64,000 nt of DNA from Clostridiales bacterium PH28_bin88 (GTDB taxonomy: Bacteria > Bacillota > PH28-bin88), in NCBI GenBank assembly GCA_000987045.1, contig LAKY01000029.1, positions 19,590 to 83,589 on the forward strand. The letters are read 5' to 3'. Shown here piece by piece: positions 34,415-45,167 of this stretch. How positions within the stretch are numbered: the stretch's first letter is position 1; each line of letters starts with the position of its first letter. Below the pieces are notes generated by a model that worked only from the letters and a program-made list of their open reading frames with translations, searched no databases and was not told where the DNA came from. The translations under genes and the position numbers were made by a program.

Positions 34415-35122
34415 CTAGTGGTCTAGTTTCTGTATATTGGAAGGATCCTGATACTTGGCAACATAAAGTTGACCTTGTGTGTTTAGCAGGGCAAGAAAGA
34501 CCTCTTGGACATCTGTAACCCCCTGCCCGGCAAGTTGGTTAACTAACCATTCCTCTGTAAGATTGATAGCCCTCAAGCCTTCATGTTTGGCCTTTCCTTC
34601 CAGGACGAGAGGAATACTCAAACCTTTATATTGCGTAGGAATTTTCAAATCGCCTGGAGTAGCTGGAAGGTGTTGGCTCTTTTTTAAAACACTAAGTTGT
34701 CCGTTCGGCTCCAAGATAGCGAATTCAACTTCGCTGATATCAAAAGCACCTTGCTCCCTAAGGTGAGACAGGAGGTCATCAAGGGTATATCTGACCTTCT
34801 CCATGTTTTTAACGACGATCTTACCATTTTGAATGATCATCGTGGGGTCAAAAGTGAGCAGCTTTCCTAGTTTCCGGTTTTTGAGAAGCATTTTAGTAAA
34901 CAGGATATGTATGGCTCCGATTGCTATTAGGGCAAAAATTCTCGGCCCGTGCGGTTTATCCACGTCGGATATATCTGCCCCGGCAACCGCCCCTAAAGTT
35001 ACCGCAGCTATAAAGTCGAAAATCGTAAACCGTCCCAGATGCCTTTTACTTAGTACTAGGGCGACAAGTAGGAAAACGACCAGTATAGTTACTACTCTGT
35101 AAAGGACCAACAAATAGGTCAT
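34415..35122 (-). CDS. DUF421 (YetF-like) membrane protein
   Basis: This 235-residue protein starts at ATG 35122 after AGGAGGC; a longer frame to 35188 lacks support. Three N-terminal membrane segments (LLVLYRVVTILVVFLLVALV, then FDFIAAVTLGAVAGADI, then IFALIAIGAIHILFTKMLL) precede the cytoplasmic DUF421 domain (KLLTFDPTMIIQNGKIVVKNM, YTLDDLLSHLREQGAFDISE). Members occur often in spore formers; their exact function is not settled. It is a single gene, convergent with the gerP/hsp20 operon. Confidence 0.88.
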   Translation of the reverse strand: MTYLLVLYRVVTILVVFLLVALVLSKRHLGRFTIFDFIAAVTLGAVAGADISDVDKPHGPRIFALIAIGAIHILFTKMLLKNRKLGKLLTFDPTMIIQNGKIVVKNMEKVRYTLDDLLSHLREQGAFDISEVEFAILEPNGQLSVLKKSQHLPATPGDLKIPTQYKGLSIPLVLEGKAKHEGLRAINLTEEWLVNQLAGQGVTDVQEVFLALLNTQGQLYVAKYQDPSNIQKLDH

Positions 35123-35349
35123 AAATAGCCTCCTAGTGAAGATGCAAATATTATTACCCTGGGATGGGTTTACTAATCCATTTGCCAAGAGGAATCATTT
35201 CACCCAGAGATCAGTGCGCGTTTAAAACTAGTTGTAGCATCCAATAGCTGCCATCCATAGCCGGGTTTGACCGCCCGTTCGGGGACAGGTCCATCGGCGA
35301 CCTGATCAGCTCCGGAAAACCCTAACCTCCGGTCTGGACACCCGACGGG

Positions 35350-35689
35350 CGCGCCCTTTACTAGCACAGGAGATTTCGGGTTTACTGACCTGGCGGACTT
35401 TGGCGGCCCTCCTTGGCGCCTACCCGATGTTTATCTGTCCCACTCGCCCATCAGCTTCGTGGACCGGGTGAACACTCCGCTCTTGATGATCCACGCTGAA
35501 AACGACTTGCGCACGCCTATGTCCGAGGCGGAACAGTTTTACACGGCCCTTAAAATCCTTGGGCGAGAGGTTGTCCTGCTTCGCTACCCCAAAGAGGACC
35601 ACGAGTTGAGCCGTGCCGGTCATCCCTGGCACCGCGTGCACCTGTTGGAGGCCATCACGGAGTGGTTTGTCGAACGCCTGATGGGATAA
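35350..35689 (+). pseudogene. C-terminal remnant of an S9-family (acylaminoacyl) peptidase
   Basis: About 110 codons read as FTDLADFGGPPWRLPDVYLS, then SPISFVDRVNTPLLMIHAEN and YPKEDHELSRAGHPWHR, the typical C-terminal end of prolyl-oligopeptidase-type hydrolases. The catalytic Asp (END) and His (DHEL) are present, but the nucleophile serine and the whole beta-propeller are missing. No start codon with a ribosome binding site exists at the 5' side. This is a truncated gene, probably cut by a past deletion or insertion. Confidence 0.75.
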
Positions 35690-35702
35690 TAAACACACAC
35701 TG

Positions 35703-35750
35703 AAGCTTTCCGGCTGAAAGCCGGAGGTTTTAGACCTGGTGCATTGAAAA
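35703..35750 (+). repeat. Dispersed repeat family B, copy 1
   Basis: AAGCTTTCCGGCTGAAAGCC followed by GGAGGTTTTAGACCTGGTGC and a TGAAAATAA end. A second copy lies at 45072-45127 directly beside a family A copy. The hairpin TTTCCGGCTGAAAGCCGGA can fold. It lies just after the truncated peptidase. Confidence 0.7.
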
Positions 35751-35793
35751 TAAATCACCCGTCATGACTTCCTTGACGAGTGATATACGACAG

Positions 35794-37737
<1,944 letters not shown>

Positions 37738-37843
37738 CTAATAGAATATTATATCACTACCTGTTTGTCATTACCACTCTGATGGCGCAAGGGCGCAAGG
37801 GAAAGCCGCAGCTATTTGCCACGGCCTCCAGGTGAGGTAAGAT

Positions 37844-38101
37844 TCAAAATAGATTCAATTTCCCCGACTCTGCTCTCTTAAGGAGAGTCGCTGAGGAAAT
37901 GGACGACAGGTACACCTTGCTGGTGGTTATGATGCAGGACTTGGGTTCCTCGTCTTTAGCTACTGCCTGCAATGCACCTTCAACTTCCGCCACCTGTAAG
38001 AATTCTCTAGTGAGATCGCTTTTTCGGGAAAGGTCAATATCTATAATGGCAACGATCTCTTCTTGCGGGACAATCATGTCCCTCCCAATGTGTAAATACA
38101 T
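37844..38101 (-). CDS. remB: RemB-like DUF370 protein
   Basis: This 85-residue protein begins MYLHIGRDMIVPQEEIVAII and belongs to DUF370, which includes RemB (YaaB) between recF and gyrB in Bacillus. The related RemA is a DNA-binding regulator of matrix genes. The start ATG 38101 is six bases after GGAGG; a TTG two codons earlier overlaps the spacer. The position between recF and gyrB is conserved. Confidence 0.88.
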   Translation of the reverse strand: MYLHIGRDMIVPQEEIVAIIDIDLSRKSDLTREFLQVAEVEGALQAVAKDEEPKSCIITTSKVYLSSISSATLLKRAESGKLNLF

Positions 38102-38140
38102 AGTCAACCTCCGTACTGCTATTCATTATCCATCTATTTT

Positions 38141-39253
38141 TTACGAGAGTTTGCCTTGCCTGACATTGATGATTTCAGCTTGCTTTAATGCAGCTAAAGG
38201 TATTCCTTCCCTGGTGCTGGCTGAAACAAAACACTGAACTGTATCCGTGATATCCTTCAATAATTGTTCCCTGCGATGCAGATCCAATTCAGACAGGACA
38301 TCATCAAGCAGTAACAGAGGGTATTCACCGGTTTTCCTCCGGATCAACTCCATCTCTGCCACCTTAAGGGAAAGGGCTATCGTTCGTTGTTGCCCCTGGG
38401 AGCTGTACAGCCTGGATTCCCTTCCATTAATTTTAAGATGAAGATCATCCCGGTGCGGGCCTACCAGAGTGACTCCCTGGTTGATGTCTTGCCGCCTGCT
38501 TTCCGCCAGGCGTGACGCGAAAAGGCTTTTAATAAATTTAACATCTTTTTCCTTTTCATCGGCGCCAATGGTGGAAACGTAAGAAACCTCTAACTGTTCC
38601 TCTCCACCGCTGTATTTCCGGTGGGCCTCCGCCGCCACTACTTTCATGACCTGAACTGTTTCCAGACGTGATGACAACAACCTGGACCCCACCTCGACCA
38701 ATTGTTCATCCCAGACATCTAATTGATAGGAAACAGCTACTGAAGACCTGGCCTGCCTTAGAAGATGATTGCGTTGCATTAGAAGTTGCCGGTACTGTTG
38801 AACCAGCGAACGAAACCGCGGGTTGAGTTGGGAGATGTGCAGGTCTAAAAAATTTCTTCTTCCCAACGGGGGTCCCTTGACCAGCGCTAGGTGCTCGGGA
38901 GCAAACCATACCGCCTGCATGATTCCCACACCATCATGCAAGCGGGATTGAGGTACTCCGTTCACTAACAGCTTTTTTCCCTTTTCCCTCTCGTAAATAA
39001 GGTGGAATGACAAGTTTCCACTGTTTTCCTGTATTTCAGCCTCTATGATAAAAAAAGGAGCTTCCCAGGCCAGCACATGGATATCGTTAACCCCTCTGGG
39101 GGAGCGTCCAAAGCTAAGGTAGGCAATGGCTTCTAATAAATTACTCTTACCCTGGGCATTATCACCAAGTACTATGTTTAGTCCTTTGCCTGGAAATAAC
39201 TGATCGTCCCTGTAGTTTCGAAAGTGTTGTAAATGGAGATGGTTTAAGTGCAA
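38141..39253 (-). CDS. recF: DNA replication and repair protein RecF
   Basis: This 370-residue SMC-like ATPase loads RecA at gaps. It shows HLQHFRNYRDDQ, Walker A VLGDNAQGKSNLLEAI, the signature SSQGQQRTIALSLKVAEM and Walker B PLLLLDDVLSELD. It uses a TTG start at 39253 after a GAGGGG element and follows yaaA by five bases. Confidence 0.97.
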   Translation of the reverse strand: MHLNHLHLQHFRNYRDDQLFPGKGLNIVLGDNAQGKSNLLEAIAYLSFGRSPRGVNDIHVLAWEAPFFIIEAEIQENSGNLSFHLIYEREKGKKLLVNGVPQSRLHDGVGIMQAVWFAPEHLALVKGPPLGRRNFLDLHISQLNPRFRSLVQQYRQLLMQRNHLLRQARSSVAVSYQLDVWDEQLVEVGSRLLSSRLETVQVMKVVAAEAHRKYSGGEEQLEVSYVSTIGADEKEKDVKFIKSLFASRLAESRRQDINQGVTLVGPHRDDLHLKINGRESRLYSSQGQQRTIALSLKVAEMELIRRKTGEYPLLLLDDVLSELDLHRREQLLKDITDTVQCFVSASTREGIPLAALKQAEIINVRQGKLS

Positions 39254-39258
39254 CTTGA

Positions 39259-39501
39259 TTACCCCTCGCGAAGGACATTCAAAAAAAGACCTGTTTTACC
39301 GGGGACCTGTACTGCTACCTGATCTCCTGGTACCAGGGAACGACCTCTCCTGTTCTCCGGTACTCCGTTCACTTTAACATGCCCTCTGGTAATCAGGCTT
39401 TTCGCCTCACCGCCAGTCACTACTACCTCCGCCCACTTCAGAAACTGATCCAAGCGAATACTTTCCGTCCGGATTACGATAGAATTTATCCTCAAAACCA
39501 T
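39259..39501 (-). CDS. yaaA: S4-domain RNA-binding protein YaaA
   Basis: This 80-residue S4-like protein contains IRLDQFLKWAEVVVTGGEAK and ITRGHVKVNGVPENRRGRSL, as in YaaA between dnaN and recF in Bacillus. Ribosome or RNA binding is expected. GGGAGG lies immediately before ATG 39501, so a TTG two codons later (39495) may be the real start. Confidence 0.9.
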   Translation of the reverse strand: MVLRINSIVIRTESIRLDQFLKWAEVVVTGGEAKSLITRGHVKVNGVPENRRGRSLVPGDQVAVQVPGKTGLFLNVLREG

Positions 39502-39516
39502 TCCTCCCGGAATTCA

Positions 39517-40638
39517 TCACTGCACTCGCATAGGAAGTATCAGGCAAAAGTAAGGCACTTCATCAACGGGACGAAAGATCGCGGCACTCAGCGGGCCTGT
39601 CCATTCCATGGCTATTTGATCGCTATCAATTACCTTCAATACATCCAACAGGTAACGGGCATTAAAAGTAATTTCCATCTCCTCACCCTCGAAATCCACC
39701 GGAATCTCTTCATGGATCCTTCCTACTTCCGGAGAATTAGAGTCTACCATTAGAGTATTTCCATCCAATTTCATATTAATAATGTTCGCGCGTATTTTGG
39801 GATCCTCTCTAACCAGTAAAGAAGCCCTTTCTACCGCACCTTGTAATTCTCTTGTGTCCGCCAATACCCTTGTTCGCCACCCTGCCGGCAACACCTGCTG
39901 GTATGTAGGAAACTGCCCGTCGATTAGCCGAGAGATCAATACTGTTTCTTTTCCTTCAAATACTATCTGGTTTCCCGCCAGGGAGAAACGAACATCTTCC
40001 TCTTCTTCAATCAAGCGGGAAACCTCTACCAGAGTTCTTCCCGGGACGATTATACTTGTTTTTGGAAGTTCTCCGTGCAAGTCAAGGTTCCCTCGCCTGA
40101 CGGCCAGCCGGTGGGTGTCCGTGGCTACCAGTATAAAACTCCCATCATTTTGCATCTCCAGCATTATTCCGGTAAATATCTGCCTTACTACATCATGGGA
40201 AAGAGCAATGGCCACCTGCTTGATCATTTGACGGAAAAGGGTAGACTCAACAGTTAAAAACCCCTGCTCTGAAGGGAGAGGAATTAGGGGAAATTGATCA
40301 GGTTCCATCCCGTTTAAATGCAGTTCGGCTTGGGCGTAATTAATTCTCACGCTCCAGGAATCCGCTTCTTTTTTGAGTTGAACAGGTCCTGAAGGAAATC
40401 GCTTGACCATTTCCCCAAAGTATCTTGCAGGTAGGACTAATTTGCCTTGTTCTTCTATTCTAGCAGGAATACTGCAACGGATACCAATTTCTAGGTCTGT
40501 TGCGCTTAAATGAAGCTGGTCATCACCTGTTTCGAGCAAAATGCCGGATAAAATAGGAAGCGTGTTTTTGTTCGACACTGCACGGATGACAATACCCACA
40601 CCTCTGGTAAGCTCGTCCTTGTCACAAGAAATATTCAT
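39517..40638 (-). CDS. dnaN: DNA polymerase III beta subunit (sliding clamp)
   Basis: This 373-residue clamp has three clamp-fold domains. Indicative stretches are MNISCDKDELTRGVGIVIRA, ILLETGDDQLHLSATDLEIG, LVATDTHRLAVRRG and the end DEVPYFCLILPMRVQ. It starts at ATG 40638 after AGGAGGCTC. It lies downstream of dnaA, as usual. Confidence 0.98.
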   Translation of the reverse strand: MNISCDKDELTRGVGIVIRAVSNKNTLPILSGILLETGDDQLHLSATDLEIGIRCSIPARIEEQGKLVLPARYFGEMVKRFPSGPVQLKKEADSWSVRINYAQAELHLNGMEPDQFPLIPLPSEQGFLTVESTLFRQMIKQVAIALSHDVVRQIFTGIMLEMQNDGSFILVATDTHRLAVRRGNLDLHGELPKTSIIVPGRTLVEVSRLIEEEEDVRFSLAGNQIVFEGKETVLISRLIDGQFPTYQQVLPAGWRTRVLADTRELQGAVERASLLVREDPKIRANIINMKLDGNTLMVDSNSPEVGRIHEEIPVDFEGEEMEITFNARYLLDVLKVIDSDQIAMEWTGPLSAAIFRPVDEVPYFCLILPMRVQ

Positions 40639-40715
40639 GGTGAGCCTCCTTTTGAGACAAAGTCTTTTATATAGTGTTTTAAAAACGAGTCGTAATAATA
40701 GTAGTGGTGTGGAAG

Positions 40716-40809
40716 TTGTGGATAACCATAAAAAAATGAGGCATAGAATAAAAAATGGTTGTACAAAAGCCTGTGAAAATCATTAATCCAAATCTATAGT
40801 TTGTCCACA
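40716..40809. other. DnaA boxes between dnaA and dnaN
   Basis: A perfect DnaA box TGTGGATAA (complement of TTATCCACA) lies at 40716-40724 and a TTGTCCACA variant at 40801-40809, in an AT-rich 190-base gap. With the boxes upstream of dnaA this makes a two-part origin layout as in Bacillus subtilis. It may also serve in regulation of dnaN. Confidence 0.6.
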
Positions 40810-40831
40810 CACTGAATCTTTTAAACGTTTA

Positions 40832-42184
40832 TCAATTTGTCTGCAAAAGGTTGATGATCTCCTTGATGGTTTTGTCCAAAACTGCATCTTTACCGATTTG
40901 AGACGAGATTTTTTCGCAAGCGTGAATGACCGTAGTATGGTCTCGACCACCAAATTCGTGTCCTATTTGCGGTAACGAAGCATCCGTCAACTCACGGCAT
41001 AGGTACATAGCAACTTGTCGTGGAAAAGCAACTGACCTGGTGCGGCGTTTGGATTTGAAATCTTCTAAGCGAAGACTAAAATAACTGGAAACTCTTTCTT
41101 GAATAAAGGTGATGTTAATAGGTTGAGGTTTAGAAAATCCGGCCAAATCTTTTAAGGCATCAGCCGCAAGTTCAGGAGTGATCCGCTGATTTGTCAATGA
41201 GGTTAAAGCAGCTACCCTGATTAAAGCACCTTCCAGTTCGCGAATATTGGATTGAACCTTGTTAGCGATGAAAACAAGCACGTCATTTGGAAGATTAAGG
41301 TTTTCGAGGGTTGATTTTTTGCGTAGAATAGCAATCCTGGTTTCCAGGTCAGGGGGTTGAATATCTGTAATCAAACCCCATTCGAACCTGGAGCGAAGGC
41401 GATCCTCCAAAGTGGGAATCTCCTTTGGCGGACGGTCACTGGAAATAATGATTTGCTTGTTGGCTTCGTGCAGGGCGTTGAATGTGTGGAAAAATTCTTC
41501 CTGAGTGCGCTCTTTACCAGCTAAAAACTGAATATCGTCAACCAGTAAAACATCTATGTTACGGTATTTCGTGCGGAATTCCTCGGTTTTATCGTCACGG
41601 ATAGAATTAATTAAGTCGTTGGTGAACTTCTCAGAGGACACATACATTACCTTGAGACGAGAAAGCCGCGCTAAAACGTGGTGGCCAATAGCCTGCATCA
41701 GGTGAGTCTTGCCTAAACCAACTCCACCGTAAATAAAGAGAGGGTTATAAGCCTTGGCAGGGGTTTCAGCTACCGCCAGCGCAGCCGCATGGGCAAACCG
41801 GTTGCTGTTGCCGATAATAAAGGTATCAAATGTGTATTTTGGGTTTAAGGGGGTGGATAAAGTTTCATCAAGTTGAGGGGCCCTAACTTGCCACTGTGCG
41901 GCATCTTTTTTGGAATTCTTGGGATGAGGGGTATTCAGAACGAATTCCAGTTGAACGTCTGCATTAACTAGTAGTTGAAGGGTATTCTTGATCAAATTAT
42001 AATAACGGCTTTCCAGCCAATCTTTAGCAAATTCATTGGGTACCAGGATCACCATCACGTTCCCCCGATAATCTACTAACTGAGTGTAACGCATCCAGGT
42101 ATCGAAACTGTTTGAACTAAGCTCATTCTCCAAAATATCCAGGGTACGCTGCCAGAGTTCAGACAGTCGATTAGATGAGACCAT
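40832..42184 (-). CDS. dnaA: Chromosomal replication initiator DnaA
   Basis: This 450-residue protein starts [18 protein letters not shown] at ATG 42184 after TAGGAGGAAAG; a frame reaching 42352 runs into the origin and is not credible. Domain III has Walker [18 protein letters not shown] and Walker [15 protein letters not shown]. Domain IV has the DnaA signature [16 protein letters not shown]. It binds the boxes on both sides of its own gene. Confidence 0.98.
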   Translation of the reverse strand: MVSSNRLSELWQRTLDILENELSSNSFDTWMRYTQLVDYRGNVMVILVPNEFAKDWLESRYYNLIKNTLQLLVNADVQLEFVLNTPHPKNSKKDAAQWQVRAPQLDETLSTPLNPKYTFDTFIIGNSNRFAHAAALAVAETPAKAYNPLFIYGGVGLGKTHLMQAIGHHVLARLSRLKVMYVSSEKFTNDLINSIRDDKTEEFRTKYRNIDVLLVDDIQFLAGKERTQEEFFHTFNALHEANKQIIISSDRPPKEIPTLEDRLRSRFEWGLITDIQPPDLETRIAILRKKSTLENLNLPNDVLVFIANKVQSNIRELEGALIRVAALTSLTNQRITPELAADALKDLAGFSKPQPINITFIQERVSSYFSLRLEDFKSKRRTRSVAFPRQVAMYLCRELTDASLPQIGHEFGGRDHTTVIHACEKISSQIGKDAVLDKTIKEIINLLQTN

Positions 42185-42570
42185 GAGCTTTCCTCCTAAA
42201 GGAAAAAAATTATTCACAGGATTGAATAAAGGTTTGTGCAAAAAGATAAGGTGTGGATACTTGTTTAAGAAGTTTGGTAGGTCAAGGATAATGAGATTGG
42301 ATATAAGGGAAAAAATAGGTATGATTAAAATTAATCCACAATTTGTCCACAAAAATAACTTTTATTCAGTAGACAAAAAAAAACACTACCCTACCAAACG
42401 GAATGGCTAATGTGTATTCTAAAGTATAAACGGAAAAGAAAAAGAGGATTGTACTAGAAAATTTTGCATCTCAGATGATACCAGAAATTATCCACAACAT
42501 CAATAAAAAAATTTCCATACTAACGATGTGGATAATTTATGGAGAATAAAGAGGATAAGTGCTGAAACCC
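42185..42570. other. Replication origin region (oriC)
   Basis: This AT-rich region between dnaA (minus) and rpmH (plus) carries DnaA boxes. Perfect boxes are TTATCCACA at 42488-42496 (plus) and TGTGGATAA at 42528-42536 (minus). One-mismatch boxes are at 42210-42218, 42252-42260, 42332-42340 and 42343-42351. A-rich and T-rich runs could form the unwinding element. Gene orientation flips here, as expected for an origin. Confidence 0.85.
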
Positions 42571-42599
42571 TTGACATCATTACATCTGCGTTCTATAAT
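42571..42599 (+). promoter_or_regulatory. Consensus promoter of rpmH-rnpA
   Basis: TTGACA at 42571-42576 and TATAAT at 42594-42599 with a 17-base spacer form a perfect sigma-A promoter. It is about 73 bases ahead of the rpmH start. Its closeness to the DnaA box at 42528 could link transcription and origin activity. Confidence 0.85.
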
Positions 42600-42671
42600 T
42601 GCTTTGTGCACTCTCGTATTAAGTGAAGTGCTGATGTTAAAACGAACAGAAAACTGGGAGGATGTATTATA

Positions 42672-42806
42672 ATGAAACAGACTTGGCAACCTAAGAAGAG
42701 AAAGCACGTGAGGGTACATGGTTTCCTGAAAAGAATGAGCACCAAGGAAGGAAGAAACGTTATCAAGCGTAGAAGGAGTAAAGGTAGAAAAAGGATATCA
42801 GCATAA
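42672..42806 (+). CDS. rpmH: Ribosomal protein L34
   Basis: This 44-residue protein, [12 protein letters not shown]...SKGRKRISA, matches bacterial L34, with the conserved HGFLKRM and RRRSKGRKR cores. GGGAGG lies about ten bases before the ATG. It is the first gene right of the origin, in the usual rpmH-rnpA-yidD-yidC-jag order. It is too short for many gene finders. Confidence 0.98.
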   Translation: MKQTWQPKKRKHVRVHGFLKRMSTKEGRNVIKRRRSKGRKRISA

Positions 42807-42826
42807 GGCCGCGCAAGTGGCCTTTT
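42805..42826 (+). terminator. Hairpin between rpmH and rnpA
   Basis: AAGGCC - loop - GGCCTT with following Ts starts at the rpmH stop. The short stem suggests a partial terminator that lowers rnpA expression relative to rpmH. Confidence 0.6.
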
Positions 42827-42844
42827 AATGTATCAGAGGGTAAG

Positions 42845-43222
42845 ATGAAAGACCGGCTCGGGGGTGAAATAGTGCTACCAAAGTCGTTTCGCTTACGGAA
42901 GTCGGAAGATTTTAAAAGGACATATAGGCTGGGAAAGGCATTGGCCGGGAAGTATATGGTCTTGTATTACGTCAAAAGTGACAGGCCTACTAGTAGGGTA
43001 GGTTTTTCCGTCTCAAAGAAGATTGGAAAGGCAACAGTTAGAAACAGGACAAAAAGGTTGATGCGGGAGGCGTACCGGAGACACGGAACAGAGATTCTTG
43101 AGGGTTATGATTTAATTTTTATTGCGAGAGGTAAAATAAAAGGAATTGGGTACCAGTTGGTCGAAAAACAATTAGTGAACCTTTGCCGCCAAGCGGGATT
43201 ACTGAAAGATAGGGTGCTTTAA
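42845..43222 (+). CDS. rnpA: Ribonuclease P protein component
   Basis: This 125-residue basic protein assists the RNase P RNA in trimming tRNA 5' ends. The RNR signature KKIGKATVRNRTKRLMREAYR lies in the middle. Many RnpA proteins start LPKSFRLRKSEDF, so GTG 42872, with GGGGTGAAA ahead, is an alternative start giving 116 residues. yidD follows after three bases. Confidence 0.96.
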   Translation: MKDRLGGEIVLPKSFRLRKSEDFKRTYRLGKALAGKYMVLYYVKSDRPTSRVGFSVSKKIGKATVRNRTKRLMREAYRRHGTEILEGYDLIFIARGKIKGIGYQLVEKQLVNLCRQAGLLKDRVL

Positions 43223-43225
43223 TGT

Positions 43226-43441
43226 ATGGAAAGTGTAAAAGCGGTGATCATCGCGGTTATCCGGTGCTACCAGCGTTGTATATCAAGGTGGCTACCCAGG
43301 CATTGTAGATTCTACCCCACATGTTCCGAATATGCGGTGGGCGCGTTAGAAAAGTATGGACTTTGGAGGGGGTTTTATAAAGCGATCAGGCGAATAATCC
43401 GGTGTCACCCATTTAACCCGGGAGGGTATGACCCGGTTTAA
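43226..43441 (+). CDS. yidD: Membrane protein insertion efficiency factor YidD
   Basis: This 71-residue protein has the family signature [20 protein letters not shown] followed by [12 protein letters not shown] and the end [12 protein letters not shown]. It has an amphipathic N terminus. It helps YidC insert membrane proteins and lies between rnpA and yidC as usual. Confidence 0.96.
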   Translation: MESVKAVIIAVIRCYQRCISRWLPRHCRFYPTCSEYAVGALEKYGLWRGFYKAIRRIIRCHPFNPGGYDPV

Positions 43442-43492
43442 AACTGGAAAAAACTATGCAATAGGAGGTGAATCCTGCCTCTACCCCACGAT

Positions 43493-44233
43493 GTGTTCGC
43501 TGAAAAATCAACTTCGGTGATAGTGTTTTGTGGTCGGTGGTGCAGGAAGGTATTGAGTGGTTTAGTAAATTCAATTTCTCTGTTACTGCAATGGCTGTAT
43601 AATGTTTCCAGCAGTCTTGGTATTCCAAATTACGGTCTGGCCATCATCATTTTCACCGTGGTGGTGAAATTGGCCATGTTTCCCCTAACGGCTCAGCAGG
43701 TGCGTTCGATGAAAAAGATGCAGGAACTGCAGCCAAAAGTTAAGGAGATCCAAAAGAAGTTCAAGGACAACCCGCAGAAATCGCAACAGATGGTAATGGA
43801 ACTTTACCAGAAGGAGAAAGTAAACCCTTTTTCCGGGTGTCTTCCATTGTTAATTCAAATGCCAATTCTATTTGCCCTGTTCACTGCGCTAAGAACATTT
43901 TTTGACCCGGTGAAGCATCCTGCCTATGTCAACTTGGATCATGCCAATTTCTTTTGGATTAGTAACCTTGGTGCTCCAGACCCCTATGTATTACCTCTGT
44001 TAGCGGCTTTATTCACCTTCTTGCAGCAAAAGGTTAGTATGCCCGTGGGAGCGGGGCAGGATCAGACACAAAAAACAATGCTCTATGTGATGCCAGTCTT
44101 CATGGGTTGGATCAGCAGGAGCTTCCCGGCAGGATTGGCTCTATACTGGGTAATCTACAGTGTTGTAAGTGCGTTGGAACAAATGGTCCTGAAGCGGAAA
44201 CCCAGAGTGGTTAAGGAGGAAGCGATGGGTTGA
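43493..44233 (+). CDS. yidC: Membrane protein insertase YidC/OxaA
   Basis: This protein of about 246 residues inserts proteins in the membrane. It has membrane segments near YGLAIIIFTVVVKLAMFPLT, LPLLIQMPILFALFTALR, VLPLLAALFTFLQQ and SFPAGLALYWVIYSVVSALEQ, with the cytoplasmic hairpin QQVRSMKKMQELQPKVKEIQ. The start is uncertain: the good ribosome binding site AGGAGGTG (43463-43470) is followed by an in-frame CTG (43475), while GTG 43493 is 22 bases away. No classical lipobox is seen. Confidence 0.93.
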   Translation: MFAEKSTSVIVFCGRWCRKVLSGLVNSISLLLQWLYNVSSSLGIPNYGLAIIIFTVVVKLAMFPLTAQQVRSMKKMQELQPKVKEIQKKFKDNPQKSQQMVMELYQKEKVNPFSGCLPLLIQMPILFALFTALRTFFDPVKHPAYVNLDHANFFWISNLGAPDPYVLPLLAALFTFLQQKVSMPVGAGQDQTQKTMLYVMPVFMGWISRSFPAGLALYWVIYSVVSALEQMVLKRKPRVVKEEAMG

Positions 44234-44853
44234 TGAGTAAGACTATCGAAACGGTAGGCAGGACAGTAGAGGAAGCTATTCAGCAAGCCTTGAAAGAATT
44301 AAAAGCTAACCGGGAGGAAATTAAGTGGGAGGTATTAGAAGAGCCTTCCAAGGGGTTGTTTGGACTTCGTTCCAGGATGGCCAAAGTGAAGGTTACCCTG
44401 GAAGAAGACCCCGTGAAGCTGGCCAAGTCTTTCATGAACGAAGTTTTTAACGCGATGGGCGTGAGCGCGAAGACTGAGGTACACCGTACGGATGAGTATA
44501 TCCAACTGAGCTTTCATGGACAGGACCTGGGAATTCTTATCGGTAGAAGGGGTGAAACCCTGGATGCCTTACAGTATCTGGTTAACCTGTCAGTAAACAA
44601 AAAGACCCAACAAAGGGTGAAGTTTATCCTGGACGTGGAGGATTACCGGCGGCGTAGGGAACAAACACTGGTTAAACTGGCCCAAAGGCTGTCCGAAAAG
44701 GTGAAACGCGGGGGGCACAATGTGGTACTGGAACCCATGAACCCCCATGAAAGACGGGTGATCCACACAGCCCTGCAAAATGATAAACAGGTCTACACAT
44801 ACAGCGAAGGAACCGAGCCTTTTCGCAAGGTGGTTATCTCCCTGAAGAAATAA
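44233..44853 (+). CDS. jag: RNA-binding cell elongation regulator Jag/EloR
   Basis: This 206-residue protein starts at ATG 44233, overlapping the yidC TGA. The Jag N-terminal domain (VGRTVEEAIQQALKELKA, EEPSKGLFGLRSR), a KH domain (LGILIGRRGETLDALQYLVN) and an R3H domain (LEPMNPHERRVIHTALQ) follow in order. It is linked to cell elongation control in Firmicutes. The gene ends at a good terminator. Confidence 0.96.
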   Translation: MSKTIETVGRTVEEAIQQALKELKANREEIKWEVLEEPSKGLFGLRSRMAKVKVTLEEDPVKLAKSFMNEVFNAMGVSAKTEVHRTDEYIQLSFHGQDLGILIGRRGETLDALQYLVNLSVNKKTQQRVKFILDVEDYRRRREQTLVKLAQRLSEKVKRGGHNVVLEPMNPHERRVIHTALQNDKQVYTYSEGTEPFRKVVISLKK

Positions 44854-44889
44854 GATAACCCATGAACTGATCAAAATATGTTTCGATTA

Positions 44890-44918
44890 AACCCAGTAAT
44901 AATACATTACTGGGTTTT
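44890..44918 (+). terminator. Terminator of the rpmH-jag operon
   Basis: AACCCAGTAAT - ATACA-type loop - ATTACTGGGTT then TTG-rich sequence forms an 11-base stem after jag. Confidence 0.85.
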
Positions 44919-44925
44919 GTTGAAT

Positions 44926-45070
44926 GACTGAACGGCTACCTGCTAAAGTAGGTGAGTTCGACCTCGACTGAAAGTAGACTAAAGTACGGAGACATACCCC
45001 CGGCTTCAGTAGGGGGTAGTTGAAAGGTTATACCTTTTTCCAAAACCCCCGTTTTTAAACGGGGGTAAAA
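44926..45070 (-). repeat. Dispersed palindromic repeat family A, copy 2 (inverted)
   Basis: This full-length copy is in inverted orientation relative to the copies at 31944 and 58230. It keeps the ACTGAACGGCTACCTGCTAAA end, the CGACCTCGACTGAAAGT segment, the CCCCCGGCTTCAGTAGGGGG hairpin and the CCCCCGTTTTTAAACGGGGG hairpin. It lies between jag and mnmE. About 145 bases; no coding frame. Confidence 0.82.
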
Positions 45071-45071
45071 T

Positions 45072-45127
45072 CGGATGCTAAAGCTATCCGGCTGAAAGCC
45101 AGGGGTTTTAGACCTCGCGCAGTGAAA
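45072..45127 (+). repeat. Dispersed repeat family B, copy 2
   Basis: GCTAAAGCTATCCGGCTGAA, AGCC and GGGGTTTTAGACCTCGCGCA with the GTGAAATAA end match 35703-35750. It directly follows family A copy 2, so the two may be parts of one larger element. Confidence 0.7.
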
Positions 45128-45167
45128 TAATAGTTAACGCCGGAGGGACAAGAGGTGAAGTAGATTG

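Noticed and set aside
42185..42352. N-terminal extension of DnaA
   Set aside because: The extra 56 codons lie in the AT-rich origin with DnaA boxes, and the ribosome binding site supports ATG 42184.
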